Assembly (NCBI GenBank): GCA_003117195.1
Contig: BDSI01000053.1
Span: 578,457 to 642,456 of the forward strand
Reading direction: 5' to 3'
DNA length: 64,000 nucleotides
Origin: Eudorina sp. 2006-703-Eu-15
Lineage: Eukaryota > Chlorophyta > Chlorophyceae > Chlamydomonadales > Volvocaceae
In this document: positions 46,011 to 58,000 of the stretch, piece by piece
How the letters are laid out: each line of letters opens with the position of its first letter
Position numbering within the stretch: the stretch's first letter is position 1
Position numbers and translations under genes: made by a program
Notes under the pieces: generated by a model
What the model was told of the DNA's origin: nothing
The model's input: the letters and a program-made list of their open reading frames with translations, nothing else
Databases searched by the model: none

Positions 46011-49000
46011 ATGCCAACGCCAAGACGTGGCCCGCGGCGGCGGCCTCGCGGCGGTTCCGTGCCAACAGCACCCCCGGGCTATCACCGCCGGCTGCTTCCG
46101 ACCGACGTCGTTGAGGCGCTGCAGTCGCTGCCTGGAATGGCGGTGTCGCTGATGCAGCTGCTTGATCAACAGCCTGCACATTGCCAGGACCAGCCGCAAC
46201 AACAGCAACAGCAGGAGCAGCAGAGTGCTGCGACAGCAGGCTGCTCGCGCGCCTCGTCCGGCGTCGCCGAGCTGGTTGCCGACATCAGTGGGCGGCTCCA
46301 GATGTTATTCATCAGCCTTGGCAAACTTGGAAGAGATCAACCGGCGGACGTGACTGCAGCGGCGGCGCAGGCGCTTCTTTCTGATGACGCAGCGCTGTTG
46401 GCGCTTTTCGCGGTCTCCGAGGCAGCGTCAAATCCACGCTGGGATATCTGGGAAATGGGAGGTTTGGTGATGACGAGTATGGAAAGAATCGCGTTCGCGG
46501 CGTTCCCTGATGCACCGCCGCAGCGATCCAACCGCGGACTGAGGCCGCCGCCGCCGCCGCATGTACCCTCGGCGACATGCACCGCAGCGGCCGCTGGTGG
46601 CGGTCTGCGCCTGGTGCGCGCCCTGCTGCGGATGGGCAGCCTGCAGCTGCTCAGCCGGCGGCTGGCCGCATCTGTTGCAACGGGGCGCGATCTGCTGCGG
46701 GCGGCGGGCCGCCCGAGCGGCGACCCACATGGAGTGTACGGCAACCCACATGGACTGCAGGACAACCCCGAGGGTCATGCTTTCCTTCACCCGGGTGACG
46801 AGCTCAATGACGCGGTCACCGTACTGCGGGCAATCGCTCGCCTGATGAAACAGCTTGACTGGATGGAAGTACGACAGGAGGTACGACAGGAGGCCGACCC
46901 GCGGTCGTCGCAAAGCAGCGGCGGGCGACTAGGTACGAAAGGCACTGGGTGGGACGGCCAGCAAGAGTCCTCGCCGTACATGGACGAGCTGGCGGCCAAC
47001 CTGGCGGGCAGTCACGTGCTGGACCACACGTCGCCGGTGGTGGTCACGGTTTCGGAGCTGCTGGCGGGGCTACAGGCGGTGGCGGGGGAATCGGCGGCTG
47101 GAAGCGCACCGGGGCAGGCATCAGGCCCACGGGACGGTCTCAGCCTCCTGCAGAGCCGGGTCACCGACGCCCTGGCGTGTGTGTTCACCGTCATGAAATT
47201 CATCACGCCGGGCGCGGTACCCATTTCGGCTGCCTCACCCGCCACCCCCCCGCCACCTGCTCCAGGCCCTCTCCGGGGCCTGCGTGCAGTACCTGGTGCT
47301 GGCGGCGGGGCTGGCGGCGCTGAGCGCTGCCGACGGCGGGCCGGTGTACGGCATGACCGCAGGCCTGCTGCACGGCCTGCAGCGCGCCATGGACTGCTAC
47401 GACAATGAGACGCCGTACGGCTGTACGGCGGCTGATGCCGCCGGCGGTGGAACGGGTAGGACACAGCAGGTGGTCCGGGTCCCTCATCTGACACACCTGG
47501 CTGACAGCGCGCTACAAGCCTTATCGGTGTCTGCGACGTATCAGTTGCTCGGTCCGCCGCTGGTGAGCCGCCGGGCGGTGGTGGCGCTGCTGCTGCGCAT
47601 GGGGCGGTTGGCGGTGGTGTCCGCTCGGACCTGGCAGGAGGCCCAGGTGAATGACCCGGGACAGGAGAGGGTGGCGGCGGTGTCGGGGAGCGGCGGCAGC
47701 TCAGCCGCCGGGAGTACCGCCGCCGGCGACCGGCCTCCGACCCGTGGGTCACTGGACGGAAGCGGCTGTCAAGACGGTGGCGGCGGCGGCGCCTCGGAGC
47801 CGCCACCGCCGCGGATGGCGCTTCCAAAGGATGACGGGCAGTTTGCGGTGTCCTTGCAGTTCAGTGTATTTCAGCAGCTGCTCCAGGTAGGTTGCCCCAC
47901 CAGCACCGCTGCTGGGGGCGGCGACTGGTGCTCGGTCGCCGCCGCAGATCGCTGGCGGTTGACCACCGAGATGGTGGCGCAGGTGCCTTGGTGGCGAGAT
48001 GATAGCGCCGCAAGTATGCTTGCAGTCTCTCTGAGGCCCTCGCTGTCTGCAAAAGCTGGCAGGGGGGACAATGGCAATGGAAACGGCTGCGCTGACGGCG
48101 GCGGCGGCGGCGGCGGCAGCGGCAGCGGCGGCGGCGGCGATGGCCCTGGCACCGAGCGGTATCGTTGAGCAGTACGACAAAACGCAGGCAGGGCCAAGGC
48201 ATGGGCAGTACGGCACGAGCAGTACGGCATGCTGAGACCGCGCACGCTCCACTTTGTCTATCCCAGCAAGGCGGTCACCGGGGCAGCGGGGCACCTTCGT
48301 AATACGGTATGGGAAAAACGCTTTCCTTATCGATACCTTAATCATCGGTTAGTTTGATTTGTATAAGCGTTCCGGCAGTCGTTCCGACATGCCACCTGAG
48401 ATATTAAGGGGTACAAACGGCGAGTCTGCTTCTTCCCCTGCTTCCTTTGCACCGCGTCCGAGCAGGCGGCGCGCCCGGCGCCGCGGCGGCGCTGCAGGGC
48501 GGCCTGCTGCCCTGCCTGGAGCGACTGTGCCGCCGCGGGTTCCGGGACCCGTCGGGGCCGGAGATGCGCCTGCTGCGGGCGATGGAGCTCTACAACTACC
48601 CGCTGCTGGAGCCGCTGTCCTTCGGCGACACGCGGCAGGTCGCCTCCCTCCTGGCCACACTGCGCAAGATGCACCTCATCGTACACGGCGGCCGGCGGCC
48701 TCGCTGCCGAGGCCTCAAGCCGCTCGCTGGGAATGATGCTCTTGGATGCCGAACGCAATGAGGTGGTGGCAGGCATCCTCAGTAACAGGCTGGTCAGGGG
48801 CCTGGCCTGCCTGCTGCGGGTTTGCGCCGCTGTCGAGGAGCAGGCCCGCCCTCAGCCCCCGAGGGCCAGCAGCCCGGTGGGGCCCGAGAGAGCCGCACCC
48901 GCCGACACACCCTGCTGCAGCCGCCCACCCTGCTGCAGCCGCCCACCCTGCTGCAGCCGCCCACCCTGCTGCAGCCGCCCACCCTGCTGCAGCCGCCCAC

Positions 49001-50797
49001 CCTGCTGCAGCCGCCCACCCTGCTGCAGCCGACACACCCTGCTGCAGCCGCCCACCCTGCTGCAGCCGCCCACCCTGCTGCAGCCGCCCACCCTGCTGCA
49101 GCCGCCCACCCTGCTGCAGCCGCCCACCCTGCTGCAGCCGCCCACCCTGCTGCAGCCGCCCACCCTGCTGCAGCCGACACACCCTGCTGCAGCCGCCCAC
49201 CCTGCTGCAGCCGCCCACCCTGCTGCAGCCGCCCACCCTGCTGCAGCCGCCCACCCTGCTGCAGCCGCCCACCCTGCTGCAGCCGCCCAGCCCGCAGCCC
49301 CCTCCCCGCCCGCAGCTGCGGCCCAGCGCACAGTGCCAGCTGCTGTCGCCGTACCCACTGTCGTACCCGCAGTCGTACCCACTGCCGTACCCGGCACGGC
49401 AATGGCCGAACAGGCGTCTGGGGCGGCGGCGACGCTGCCCCGGCTTGCGGCCGTGCTGTCCAGGGCTCTGGTGGAGAACCATTTCGCGGATGTGTGCTCC
49501 AGGGGCAGCGAGGCGGTTCGGGCTTTCGCTGCGGGCGGCCGCGGTGACGTCACGGCCCTCAATGCGTTTTGGAGTGCGCTGCAATTTGGCCTCTCCTGGT
49601 TCAGCCTGCTGGCGTTGCCCCTGGCTGAGCGGGCGGTGGGCGGCAGCACCCCCGGGGACTCCAGGGGTGATGACGGTGGGGGCGGCGGGATGGTATCGAG
49701 GGGCAGCAGCGGCGGGATGGCATTTGGCAGTAGCAGCAGCAACGGCGGCAGCAGCAGCAGCAGCGGTGGCGTGTACGGCGCTGGTGGATCGTCAGCCGCG
49801 CCTGATGCTACGGCTGCTGCCACGGCTGCTGCCAACGATGACTGGCGGAGACGGCTGCTGCTGAGTTGCGGGCCGCTGCCGCTGCTGGGGGCGGCGCTGA
49901 GGGTGTATCTCTGTATCAGGACCCGCAGTGGCGCCACGTGCTGGAGTTGGAGGGAGCACGGCCGTACGACGTGCTGCGTGGTTGGCTGGCGGAGACGCTG
50001 GTTCTGATGGCCTGGGCCCTGCCGCGGGAGGTGGCGGTGGCGGCGGCGGCGGCGGCAAGCAACGCCTCGGACACCGCCGCTGCCGCTGCTGCAGGATCCG
50101 CGCCGCTCCGGAACCGAGCCGGCTCGACTGCCCCCACGGGCGGGGTGGCACCACGTGGCCGCGGTGCCGCCGACAGCTCCGGAACCCGGAGACCTCGCGG
50201 TGGCGGAGCAGGCCGGCCGGCGCGCACAGGGCAGAGCGGCGGCGTCAGCGCGACGGGTATCGCGCATGCTCGTCCACTGTCGTACTGGCCACCGGAGCTC
50301 GTCCTCAGCCTGGCAGCCGACCTGAGGACAGAGAACCCGGATCGGCATGAGGGCATGGCGCGGGCGTTGGAGGTGGTGGCGGCGCGGCTTGAGATGTGGG
50401 TGTTGTGGGTGGTGGTGCACCGGACGGGGACGGCGGCGGAGGCGACACGACGCCAGCCGACGGGGAGTGGCTGCAGGCGGTGCGGCAGTCGATGGGTGCC
50501 ACCGCGGTCATGGTGGCCCACAGCCTGGGCGACCCGGGGGAGGAGGTGGCCTCCTGGCTGCGCACCTGCGCCAACCCCGCCTGCGTCAACCTGGCCGGTG
50601 ACACCGAGGCGGACCTCAAGCTGCAGGCCTGCGGCGGCTGCGGTACAGTGTCGTACTGCGGCCGCGAGTGCCAGAAGGCGCACTGGGCCGCGTGCCACCG
50701 GTCGCAGTGCCCCGGGGCGGCCAAGACCGCGGCGGTGCCAGTGGCGGAGGCTGTGGCGGCGACGGCAGCAGCAGGGCACACCACAGCGCCGTCGTGA
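46011..50797 (+). pseudogene. MYND-finger gene, array copy 3, with several frame breaks
   Basis: Starts at MPTPRRGPRRRPRGG and keeps the family order to an intact-looking MYND finger at about 50567 (CANPAC, CGGC, YCGREC, HWAACHRSQC). The frame changes near 47247 (a run of seven C), 48680, 49905 and 50395. The exon-1 donor seen in other copies is not conserved; a TGA follows at 48166-48168. Exon 2 appears to start at 48466. The most diverged copy in the N-terminal part, including a missing first third of the low-complexity spacer. Two explanations remain: a decaying pseudogene, or assembly errors at homopolymers. Four breaks in distinct contexts favour decay. An 18-bp minisatellite expands the exon-2 spacer. 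Confidence 0.75.
48904..49290 (+). repeat. 18-bp minisatellite with 19-bp frame-changing variants
   Basis: About 21 units of CCACCCTGCTGCAGCCGC type. Three blocks begin with a 19-bp variant containing GACACACCCTG (48904, 49031, 49176), so block lengths are 127 and 145 bp. Within the single open frame 48733-50007 the repeat is read first as PCCSRP, then as TLLQPP, then as AAAAHP. Confidence 0.95.
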
Positions 50798-50829
50798 GGC
50801 GCATCGAGGGAGGTGGCGGCAGCAGCGGA

Positions 50830-51345
50830 GGCGCAGCAACATTAGGTGAATGGCTGCTGGTCCATTCAGGGTTTCAGGCTGTGGCCAGAAGCCTCATCCC
50901 TCCAGGCCGCGGACATGCATCCCTGGGGGCGCAACCTGGCCGCGTGGCAGTGGCGCTCTCTTTGCGATGGAAGTGATGAGCCCCTCCCCGGAAAGCGGAG
51001 ATGGGCTGTAAGTTATGAGCCCCTGCAGGGCAGCGGGGATGGGCTGGACGACGATGAGCTGGACGGGGACAGGCGGATACAAGGGCGTATAAGGAAGTAG
51101 CTGGCGGTACCTGGTTGCGCCGGGTACCGCGATGGAGGCCAGGTGGCACCTACCAGTGGATGGTTGTGGGTCACATGCATTCCACGTCAACCTGCCCACA
51201 TATGCACACATTCATCGTGTGGTTTGGTGGGGCAGCCGGGGAGGCTGCTGGGGGGGGTCCCAGGGACGGAGGGGCCTGGCTGAGGCAAGGGGGGCTGGAA
51301 GGGCAGGCAGGCGAATAGACAGAGCGCAGTCGGACGGGCAGGCGG
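50830..51345 (+). repeat. 3' module of MYND unit 3
   Basis: A shorter version of the module after copy 1, beginning within it (CATTCAGGGTTTCAGGC) and ending with the conserved AGGCAAGGGGGGCTGGAAGG. Confidence 0.6.
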
Positions 51346-52437
51346 ACTGGCAGAGCGCAGTCGGACGGGGTGGGGGGTGGGGGGTGTATGGATTGGGGAA
51401 CGGGGCGCGCAGGGATCGCTTCCAACCGTGCTGATCAAAGATTTCTACAGCGCATTCTACAGGAATCCCCGTGTGACCGGCCTTGCCATGATCACCGCAG
51501 CCGCAGACGCAGCAGCAACAGCAGCAGCAGCCGCTGCGGGTTGCTTAGAGGATCAATTGCGTGAGCGAGCGGGCGGCCGGTGATCACTTGCGTGGGCGTT
51601 GCGGGCGGGCGGCCGTGTTACGGCGCTCAGCGCCCCCGTTGGAAGGCGCAGTGGATTGCACCCTGTGTACCTCGATACCAGCGGAGTGCACACCGGGCAA
51701 CACTGGGAACGCTATCAGGGCGACAGGGTGTGTCCGCGGGACAGGGACGGAGTGAGGAGGGTGTAGGATGTTGGTAAGCATCTTGAAAGGGGGGAGGAGC
51801 AGAGGGGCGAACAGGCGCAGGAAGGGTGAGGATGAGCCTAGAGGGCGGGGAACTTCATCTTGTTTCGGCTTTGACCAGGGGAAGCTTCATCAGCAGAGGC
51901 CGGGAGGGGGCGACGCCGATGCAGCACGCAGGTCCAGATGACCCTAACAACCCCCCAGAGTAGTGGGATATGCGATTCTCGTATAACCCGGCAGAGGAAC
52001 GAGATCTCCCATGGGTCAGAATTCCGCGCCCGAGGGTTGGGCGACCAAAGTACGGTACGGTAAAAGGCGGGCGCCATCAACAGCAGCCATCCGTAACGTC
52101 ATCCGAGCCAAATTAGGCACCTGCAGTCCGCTGCCGGACTCGATGGATGGGTCGTGACTGTCGTACCTTGGCAGAGTCTACCTTGGCAGAGTCGTAAACC
52201 TCCAGGTCAGAGGTTTGAGTCGCCCGCCATCATGGTGTGCCGCCGCCAGTCGATGCAGTACCAAAGGATGAGGTTTTTCATACCTCCATCTCCTGCATCA
52301 AGTACGGCAAAGTACGGCGCGTAATGGTTGGATATGCATGAGGCCGGCGCGGTACTAACCACCTCCGTGACTGGCGACCTCCCGGGAATACTCGTTTTGC
52401 AGGCGGTCCCTGGGCAGTCAGTGTTTAATGCACACCG
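51346..52437. other. Region after MYND unit 3
   Basis: No gene recognised. A short open frame near 51380-51583 (DFYSAFYRNPRVTG then Ala-rich) is too short and isolated to call. Confidence 0.4.
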
Positions 52438-52535
52438 TCCCACCGACCCACGGGCCCACCGACCCACGGGCCTACCGACCCATGGGCCCACCGACCCATG
52501 GGCCCACCGACCCATGGGCCCACCGACCCACGGAA
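52438..52535. repeat. 16-bp tandem repeat, about 6 copies
   Basis: Unit CCCACCGACCCATGGG, with ACG/ATG variation at one base. Confidence 0.9.
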
Positions 52536-52657
52536 CTACCGCCACACCGGCACATGGAAGGCCTTCTCGCCCTGCAGCGACCGGACGAAGTCAGCAGTTG
52601 CACAGAGCGTTTTGCGGCGTTGGCTTTTTCCTTTACTGACAATGATTCCCCGCAGCA

Positions 52658-53356
52658 ATGAACGCAATGACTGATTGCGGTCACAGCAGCACAGGCGCAG
52701 CCGAAAACAGGGGGCGCCGGCTGCAATCGAACTGCAGAACCCAGTGCTGCATTTGGAACGTCCTGTTCAGCCACCTCGTTAAAATTCTTGACATGACAGG
52801 CGTACGACCTGTCGTACCATTCGGTCGTACACCCCTTGACCTCTCTGCGGGTATCACAAGCCCGCCGGCAGATACCGAGGGCGCTGTCACTGGACACCGG
52901 ACAGGCGGGTCGACGCTGTTGGCAATGGGCACAACAGGTGGACCCAGGGACGAGGGACCCCGGCACGACAGCCGCTGCCCGGGGCCCCAGTCGGCCCGGG
53001 TCGCGGCGCACGAGGACCCCAACACTCCACCAAGCACCAGCAGGAATGAACCGATGTGGGTCGGCCGGCCCTCATCGCTAACACCCCCCAGCACCCCCTC
53101 CCATCAACGCCCCAGCGGCCCCCCCAGCACCCCCGCCATCAACGCCCCAGCACCCCCGCCATCAACGCCCCAGCACCCCCCGCCATCAACGCCCCAGCAC
53201 CCCCCGCCATCAACGCCCCAGCACCCCCCGCCATCAATGCCCCAGCGGCCCCCCCAGCAAACCCCGCAGAGCACCTGCGTCACATCTGACGACCCATATG
53301 CGCACGTGACGCGGCGGGGCTGTGCGACCCAGATCCCAGATCCCGCGTCTCTGTGA
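52658..53356 (+). other. Open frame for a Pro-rich protein, not supported as a gene
   Basis: A 232-codon open frame whose 3' half is a tandem repeat of a unit near 24 bp (53095-53265; CCCCGCCATCAACGCCCCAG), giving PPSTPQHP-type repeats. There is no recognisable domain, paralogue or splice support. The repeats explain the openness. Confidence 0.2.
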
Positions 53357-53380
53357 CCTGTGGTCAAATGCCGTCCTGTG

Positions 53381-53487
53381 CGGCAACTCACCGGCCAAGA
53401 AGGGGATCCATAGTCGTACCCTTGTGTGTGGCGCCCGTACGTACAAGGGTACGACTATGGATCCCCTTCTTGGCCGGTGAGTTGCCG
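53381..53487. repeat. 107-bp hairpin: perfect 45-bp inverted repeat with 17-nt loop
   Basis: Left arm 53381-53425 and right arm 53443-53487 are exact reverse complements (outer ends CGGCAACTCACCGGCC / GGCCGGTGAGTTGCCG). The loop is GTGTGGCGCCCGTACGT. If transcribed it would form a long perfect stem, as in small-RNA precursors. It could also be a foldback transposon relic. Confidence 0.9.
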
Positions 53488-54339
53488 GTCCTGAATGTCA
53501 CCTAGGCACGCTTGTGTGCGAGGCGGGCGGGCAGGCGGGAAGCGGTGGAGACAGAGAAACGGCATCAGGACCCCAATGCAAGAGCGGTTCCGACGTCAGA
53601 AGGCGTTCCGGGTGGTTTGGGTCCAATCACGGTGAGGCTGCGGGAGCAGGTGACGGGAGGAACAACGCAGAAGGTGTCAAGGTTGGATCGCGGGAGATGC
53701 ATCTGGAGAGGGAGGGAAAGGGGGCAAGAGGGGGTCGCTGCTGGCAGCTAGCAGCGCAGGTTAAGGTTTCTGAGATTTGATTTCAGTCAGGGAGCTGGCG
53801 GCTGATGCTACTCTGGTTGGCGTTGGCGCAGGCTGTGAGGTCAGCACAGCCAGTGCTGATGGGGACTATGCCTTCCAGAAAGGGGAAACTGAAGAGGCCC
53901 CCACCTGTGCACAACGACTTTCCCGTCTCACCACGCACCGTACGGAAACGGACTTTTCGTCAATAGACTGATGAGGACACCCTGCACTTCCGGCGTAACG
54001 TCGTCGAGGATCTGCTGTCACATTCTTAAGCCCATAGCGGCCTAGCCACCGCGAAGCTGTTGTCTCAACGAGTCTGGGGAAGGTGGATGCCAATGGACGC
54101 CATAAGGTGTGCTCACTGAATGTTGGCACCATTTCGATGTCCATGAGCGTCTGCCTATTATGCAGAAGCTTCTCACCAGGCTTCTCTTCTCCCGCCTGCT
54201 TCTGAGTTTCGAGGTGCGAAACAACAGGGTTTCCTTTCATTCGTCGCTGCTTTGCCAAGCAATCCTGGGTAGCCTGCAAGCAATTCATTTTCGATATCAA
54301 CAGCGTTGCTTTAGTACAGTCGTCCGCTTTGTGGTTGAA

Positions 54340-54800
54340 GTGTCCGTTTTGTACGGGATTTGACTGGGACCAAAGACCGAGCCATTTGAGGGCCAGCATG
54401 CCGAGAAAGCATCACACAGCCTTAATGCGCTTCAGGCTTGGTCGTTGGGACTTGGAAGTGTCACGGTTGGCGAGGGGCCCGGGGCGGAGACCGCGAGGGT
54501 GTCGGGTTTGCAATACGCCTGGGGCTGTCGAGGATGAGCTGCACGTGCTGATTAAATGTCCGGTTTATGAGCCCCTGAGGAGAGCGATAGATTTCCTTGC
54601 TGATCCAGATATGCTGGGGGCATGCCCACCACGGGCAAGTTTCTCTATCAGGTTCAGGTATTGCGCAAGGAGCGGCTTCATAACTAGGTATACGTCGCAT
54701 ATCTATCTTTATGCGCCCTTTGACTATGGGGGGACGCATGTTGCCAGTCGTTATCGGCCTGTACAACATGTAATGCCAAACGCCAAGCTGCAGAGATGAG
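54340..54800 (+). mobile_element. LINE remnant with C-terminal zinc-binding region (zf-RVT type)
   Basis: An open frame to 54799 contains LMRFRLGRWDLEVSRLARG and CRVCNTPGAVEDELHVLIKC followed by PVYEPLRR. The C-x2-C..H..C arrangement after a basic stretch is typical of the C terminus of non-LTR retrotransposon polyproteins. No reverse transcriptase is present upstream, as expected for a 5'-truncated insertion. Confidence 0.65.
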
Positions 54801-54945
54801 AGACTCAGCTACCTTTTGTTCTTTTGGTCTTTTGTGCGCCCTTTGACGGATGACCGTTCTGGGGGAACACATGTTTATAGCCGTAAGGCCTGTACAACAT
54901 GTAACAACCAACCCACCAACCAACCAACCAAACGCCAAAATGTCA
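54713..54945 (+). repeat. Imperfect direct repeat after the LINE remnant
   Basis: 54713-54785 and 54833-54945 share GCGCCCTTTGAC, GGCCTGTACAACATGTAA and AACGCCAA in order. This is probably a duplicated LINE 3' end; each carries TGTAA. Confidence 0.6.
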
Positions 54946-55095
54946 AAGCCAAAGACGAAGAAAGAACACAATGGACGGTATGAGATGGGACTGAACATCC
55001 TATCAGCAGTATCAACACATTCTCCAGTGCGTCATAGATGGTAGCGATGCTTTAGTTCCGTGTCGGGAGACCTACTTGCAGCAAAGCCCTATAGA

Positions 55096-58000
55096 ATGAC
55101 CAAGTTAAGACGTGGAATCAGGCGGAGGCCTCACGGCGGCTCCTTACAAACAGAACCCGCCTTCTACCAGCTTGTTCCGGCAGACGTCGCCGAGGTGCTG
55201 CGCTATCTCCCATGGCAGGTGGCTTTTCTGCGGCACGTTGTCCTTAGGCGACGGGAGGAGCAGAAACAGCCGCAGGATCAGGGCCCCGCGCCCGTCGGTA
55301 ACGATGGCTCGCTGGCCCCAGGGTTCGTTGAAATAGCCGGCGATCTGTTACCGCGTCTCCGACGGTTGTCATTCAGTCTGGATAAATTTTTACGAGATCA
55401 GCCTGCGGAGGCTGAGGCTGCTGCACGGGCGCTTCTCTCAGACCAGGTCACATGCAGCGCGCTGCTGACCCTTCACGCGGTCGCGTGGTGGGGTGCAGCC
55501 GCAGGGCCCGCTACCGCAGAACAAGAAGAGGTAGAACGGAATGATCGGGTTTGTGCTGCTGAAAGTGCACCACTCAAGATCCTGCGGTGGTGTATGGCGG
55601 GTGCCGGCCTTCCCAGCACCCTGTCTCCGCCACCCACCTCCGCACCGAGGCCACCGCCCGGCCACTCAACTGTCGCTGGTGGCGGTCTGCGCCTGGCGCG
55701 CGCCCTGCTGCGGATGGGCAGCCTGCAGCTGCTCAGCCGGCGGCTGGATTCCGCTGCTGCGACCGGACGCGATCTGCTGCGGGCTGTGGGCCGTCGTGGC
55801 GGCGATGAAGGTGGCGAGGCCGCAACAGCGCCGGTGGCGGCAGCAGCAGCGGCTGACGGTGGCGCCGCCGAGCTGTCCGCGGCAACTGCACACCAGCTGG
55901 GAGGTGCCGTACCAGGGACATCCCCAGCAGCACCTGGAGCAGCTTCACCACACGCCGCTGTCGTGGGGACGCCAACGACTGTCACCGCCACAGCAGGAGC
56001 AGCAGCAGCAGCAAAGGACACGGCAGTGCTGGCAAGCTCGTCCCGATGTGCTGGACCGGCCGCCGCCGCGGCAGCAGCAGCCCATACCGGACGCTGCGAT
56101 ATGCAAGGTGTGCATTGCGCGCACTGCCTCACCCCGTTGGAGCGTGCAAGATCCGTGACTTCTGCAACAGCGTCGCTTGAGTTTCTTTGCTTTACATGTT
56201 CACAAAAATTGTTCGTGCGTTTACCCATGATGTTTTCGATCCGGGTCGACATTGAATGGTCAGGTACCAGTCTACCAGAACGACTTACGGGTACTCGGTC
56301 TAACGACCAAACCGAACAGAAGACGTCCTAAACCTCCGGTGCCCTGCACCTCCAAGAACCGTTGCCATGCCATATACAACGTTTCATTTGGCACGCAACA
56401 ATGTGCTGACACGACCACGGCAAGGCCAAAACGCATCGTGACATGCCTACCCTGTGCTCAATGCACCATGTGGTAGTTTGCACTTTGAGCAATAGTTTTC
56501 CACTTCCTGTTTTGCTTGCATACAGCGCATCACCAACCCACGTCCCCCCTCCAGCTAACCACGTGCACGTTCATGCCCCCGCCCCGCCTCTTCGCATAAC
56601 TTCACAGCAGCAGCAGCAGCAGCAGCAGCAGCACCAACAGCAGCAGCAAGGGACACGGCGGTGACGGCACCCACACCCGCCTGGGACGCTGGGGCGGCGG
56701 CAACGCCCAGTGCGCCAGCAGCTACTTCTCGTGAACTCGCATCTGTGCTTCACTATCTGGTTCAGCTGCTGCAGGAATTTGCCGACCTCATCTACGCCTC
56801 CCGCTTCACGTTTCCCCAGCTCCTATCCCTGGAGTCACGAGCCGCACATGGGCCCCCCGGGCAGTTGCCACATCGCACCAGCGGGAAGCGCAGCAGCAAT
56901 GCGGACAGAAGCAGCAGAAGCAGCTCGGACGAGGTGCAGGCATCACACGACGTGGACGAGCTGGCGGCCAACCTGGCGGGCAGCCACGTGCTGGACCACG
57001 CCGCACGGGTGGTGGTCACGGCCCTGGAACTGCTGGCGGGGGAGATGGGGAAGCCGGTGTCTGCTGAGCAGCCGAACCGTGCGTATGCCGCGGCGGAGGG
57101 AGCCAGCTGCAGTCCAGAAGAGCAACAAGACGATGATGGGCGCCACGGAGGAGACTTGCTGGGCGCACTGTCTTACGGCTTGGGGAACTTTGCTAGTGTC
57201 GTCAATCTTCTGGGGACCGCTGTGACCTCCCTCCCTCCGGCCTCTAGAAGCAGCTGCTTGATGCGGCAGGCCCTCTCCGGGCCCTGCGTGCAGTACCTGG
57301 TGCTGGCGGCGGGGCTGGCGGCTCTCAGCGCCGCCGACGGCGGGGCGGTATACGGCATGCCCGCAGGCCTGCTGCACGGCCTGCAGCGCGCCTTCCAATG
57401 CCACGACAGCCAAACGCCATGCGGCTCGGCGGCCGAGGCTACCTGCCGCGGTCCAGGCAGGCTGCGGCACCCGGTCAGCTTCCCCGTCCAGGTGTTGTCG
57501 CCTGCGGCCTGCGGCGCGCTGCGGCTCTTTGTGAAGTTGACGGTTCTGGGAGTACTCGGTCCGCCGCTGGTGAGCCGCCGGGCGGTGGTGGCGCTGCTGC
57601 TGCGCATGGGGCGACTGGCGGTGGTGTCCGCTCGGACCTGGCAGGAGGCCCAGGTGGATGACCCGGGGCAGCAGGAGAGGGTGGCGGCGGTGTCGGGGAG
57701 CGGCGGCAGCTCAGCCGCCGGGAATGCCGCCGCCAGCGGTCGGCCGCTGACCCGTGGGTCACTGGAGGGAAGCGGGGTTGCGGGCCGTCAGGAGGGCGGC
57801 GGTGGCGATGCGGAGCCGCACCCGGCGTCGATGTCGCGGCCAGCCCTGCCGCTGCGGATGGTGCTGCCGTACGACGACACATTCGCTCAGGACGCGGTAT
57901 TATTCCTGATCACTCTCCGGAAAGAGCTGCTCCTGGCTGGCGGCCCCACACCCACTGCTGCCAATGGCGGCTGGCGGACGGCCGCAGCCGTTGACCTTTG

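Noticed and set aside
48904..49290. CRISPR-like array
   Set aside because: Units are contiguous with no unique spacers, inside a coding exon of a eukaryotic gene.
52190..52245. tRNA-like T-arm (AGGTTTGAGTCGCCC)
   Set aside because: No acceptor stem, D-arm or anticodon arm could be paired around it.
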